Source: Chryseobacterium sp. OSA05B
GTDB lineage: Bacteria; Bacteroidota; Bacteroidia; Flavobacteriales; Weeksellaceae
Direction: 5' to 3'
Length of the DNA stretch: 64,000 nucleotides
Assembly: GCF_019970065.1 (NCBI RefSeq)
Contig: NZ_JAHXYH010000001.1
Span: 124,001-188,000, forward strand
This document shows, piece by piece, positions 62,211-64,000 of this stretch. A model generated the notes under the pieces. It made no database searches, was not told where the DNA came from, and was given only the letters and a program-made list of their open reading frames with translations. A program made the position numbers and the translations under genes. Position 1 is the stretch's first letter, and every line of letters begins with the position of its first letter.

Positions 62211-64000
62211 ATGAAAAATATATTCTTTGTATTGCTTATTTCAACGGTACAACCTGTACTGGCACAGACTAAATTAGAAAAAGCAATTACCAGCCTTGAG
62301 AATAATTACGACCAGGAAAAAGTATACATCCTTACCGATAAATCACAATATGCAGCGGGTGACAAAATCTGGTTTAAAAGCTTTGTATTTGATGGATACA
62401 ACCGGTCTGCATTATCCACGACTCTATTTGTGGAACTCTACAGTGCCGATAAAAAGGTAATAGACTGGAAAACAATACTTCTGACCAATGGTGAAGGCAG
62501 CGGAGATTTCCAACTGAAAGAAGATCTTCCTGAACAGGTTTATTTTGTAAGAGCTTATACGCCTTATATGACGAATTTTAACGAAGATTTTCAGATTGTT
62601 AAAACCATTCCGGTGTACAATCCTAAATCCACTGAATCTCTGGTGATTTCTAAAAGTTCCGACTGGTCTGCAAAAGCCTTTCCGGAAGGCGGAAACTTCA
62701 TTAACGGGATGCCTTCGAAATTTGCCGTAAGATTATCAGGCACTTCCCTGCCGGAAAACTGGAGCGGAAAAGTCATTGATGCACACAACCCCAACGTCCC
62801 TATAACGACATTTAAATCTTTTGACAAAAACGTTGCCTCCTTTAAAATAACGCCTGCCTCCGGAAAAAAATACCAGGTTGTCATTCAGGATAATGCAGGA
62901 AAAAGTCAGACCATAGATCTGCCACAGGTTGCGGACAACGGTCTCAATCTGGAAGTTTCCAGCTCTAAAGACGGCATTAAATACACCTTAAAAGGCGTCA
63001 ATTTAAAACAACAGCTTAAAAATTATAAAGTTGTAGGAACGATCAATAACCACCTGGCTTACAAAGCCAACATCAACCATTTAACGAATGAAGCCACCAG
63101 CCTTATTCCTACAAAAATCAGCAATGGAGCTAACTGTATTCTGCAATTGGCCATTTTTGATGAACAGGACAATCTGGTTGCCCAAAGACTTTGCTTTATA
63201 AAACCCGGAAATCTAAAGATTGAGAAAGCAGAAATTGTAGGCCAGAATATAACATCAACTCCAAGATCTTTCAATAGCATTGATCTTTCTCCGGAGTCTT
63301 ATTTTAAAAATTATACCGTTTTGGTCAGTGAGGATGACGGAACCCAGGCTCCGGAAGAAGAAAATCTTCTGAGTGGACTTTGGTTAACGGGAGATTTTAC
63401 AACAAAAATAGACAGCCCGGCACAATATTTTTCTAAAAATGCCAATACTGAAGCGTTGGACGCGCTCCTTATTTCTGAAAAGTGGCAAAGATTTGACTGG
63501 AATTCCGTCCTTAGCGGATCTGTACCAACCATTAAACCCAATGCTCAGCAATATCTTTCTTACAAGGTAAAACCTATTAAAAATGGTTCCATGCTGGTCA
63601 ACACCACTGTAAGTTTAATGCTGAAATTAGGCAATCGTGAAGCTGCCCTTAATCAATTTCAAACGGATCAAAACGGATATGTCTATTTAAATAATCTGAA
63701 CTATGATGAACCTTTGAATGTTTCATTATTTGTGAATTCAGAAGATAATAAAGAATCTAATACGGATAATTTATTTGTCACCATAGAGCCATTAGTTAAT
63801 CCCGTATCATTTAAAGGCAATTTTCCTGGTACAAAATATACATTGGTAAAAGCCGGTGAACATAAAACCCTTCCTCCCACCATTTCCAGAGCCATCAATA
63901 CACAGAAAAACAGTAAAAAAACCCAGAATACGGATGTACAGATTGAGGAAGTAAAAATAGTAGGAAAAAAGACAGATCCGAAAGAAGACCTGGACAAACA
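62211..64000 (+). CDS. Large exported MG2/TonB-plug-like protein, 3' end outside window
   Basis: An ATG at 62211 opens a signal peptide (MKNIFFVLLISTVQPVLAQ), and the frame stays open to the window end (596 complete codons). The start of the mature part (EKVYILTDKSQYAAGDKIWF, then KSFVFDGYN) is typical of Bacteroidota alpha-2-macroglobulin-MG2-like proteins that later carry a TonB-plug-like segment. YFVRAYTPYMTNFNEDF supports this. Near the end QIEEVKIVGKKTDPKED resembles the start of such a plug. These proteins are often encoded near outer-membrane transporters. The exact role is unknown. Confidence 0.82.
   Translation, partial: MKNIFFVLLISTVQPVLAQTKLEKAITSLENNYDQEKVYILTDKSQYAAGDKIWFKSFVFDGYNRSALSTTLFVELYSADKKVIDWKTILLTNGEGSGDFQLKEDLPEQVYFVRAYTPYMTNFNEDFQIVKTIPVYNPKSTESLVISKSSDWSAKAFPEGGNFINGMPSKFAVRLSGTSLPENWSGKVIDAHNPNVPITTFKSFDKNVASFKITPASGKKYQVVIQDNAGKSQTIDLPQVADNGLNLEVSSSKDGIKYTLKGVNLKQQLKNYKVVGTINNHLAYKANINHLTNEATSLIPTKISNGANCILQLAIFDEQDNLVAQRLCFIKPGNLKIEKAEIVGQNITSTPRSFNSIDLSPESYFKNYTVLVSEDDGTQAPEEENLLSGLWLTGDFTTKIDSPAQYFSKNANTEALDALLISEKWQRFDWNSVLSGSVPTIKPNAQQYLSYKVKPIKNGSMLVNTTVSLMLKLGNREAALNQFQTDQNGYVYLNNLNYDEPLNVSLFVNSEDNKESNTDNLFVTIEPLVNPVSFKGNFPGTKYTLVKAGEHKTLPPTISRAINTQKNSKKTQNTDVQIEEVKIVGKKTDPKEDLDK

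Noticed and set aside
62591..63997. Minus-strand open frames near the right end
   Set aside because: They lie opposite the long exported MG2-like coding region that starts at 62211 and have no features of their own.
1..64000. CRISPR arrays, tRNA and rRNA genes
   Set aside because: No regularly spaced direct repeats and no tRNA- or rRNA-like sequences were noticed on reading both strands. A dedicated scan was not possible.

Overview
The window reads as chromosome of a Flavobacteriia/Weeksellaceae bacterium, most likely Chryseobacterium or a close relative. The evidence is low G+C, Bacteroidota-type promoters (TAnnTTTG -7 boxes) without strong Shine-Dalgarno sequences, type IX secretion (T9SS) sorting domains, Bacteroidota-type conjugation proteins, DUF2911 and DUF3575 proteins, and paired HTH proteins I associate with Chryseobacterium. 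No rRNA, tRNA, CRISPR array, integrase or complete insertion sequence was seen.

Layout. (1) 1-5.7 kb: the end of an unrecognised protein, then an overlapping gajA/gajB pair (OLD-type ATPase-TOPRIM nuclease plus UvrD-like helicase), i.e. a Gabija-like anti-phage system closed by a terminator. (2) 5.8-9.7 kb: a divergent HxlR regulator/SDR oxidoreductase/NTF2-like unit, two small HTH proteins and a membrane protein. (3) 9.9-20 kb: a surface locus with a 2369-aa secreted protein, a small exported protein with the same tail motif, an RCC1-repeat protein with a T9SS tail, and an SDR gene broken by one missing A. (4) 20.3-26 kb: a dead PKD-domain gene, a chitin-active AA10 LPMO with FN3, CBM and T9SS modules, a YgiN-like monooxygenase, a beta-barrel protein, an AraC pseudogene and an intact AraC paralogue tail to tail.

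(5) 26.1-42.6 kb, all on the minus strand: a type IV secretion system with VirB2/3/4/6/8/9/10-like proteins, a VirD4-like coupling ATPase, an M23-like protein with an altered zinc site, and five small exported proteins of unknown family. No relaxase, integrase or ParA-like gene lies in it, and both flanks look like ordinary chromosome. Next to its VirB6 end are a signal-less SGNH/GDSL hydrolase, a 79-aa protein and a 275-aa protein with a hydrophobic hairpin. A protein-translocating T4SS with resident cargo is the most interesting hypothesis in the window.

(6) 42.8-48.6 kb: an operon of PIG-L deacetylase, a 34-aa membrane peptide, a sodium:solute symporter and DUF2911, with a clear promoter, plus a ceramidase-like membrane protein. 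(7) 48.8-53.4 kb: an A+T-rich island with repeats, an XRE regulator beside a 16-bp palindrome, a membrane coiled-coil protein, and a two-gene unit of an Mrr-like nuclease and a RES-domain (NAD+-cleaving type) protein, a candidate defence or toxin module. (8) 53.7-59.5 kb: two serine beta-lactamase-family hydrolases, two membrane-anchored AraC regulators and a DUF3575 protein. Two of these genes share a long inverted-repeat operator. (9) 59.8-64 kb: a YtcJ-like amidohydrolase and the start of a large exported MG2/plug-like protein that runs off the window.
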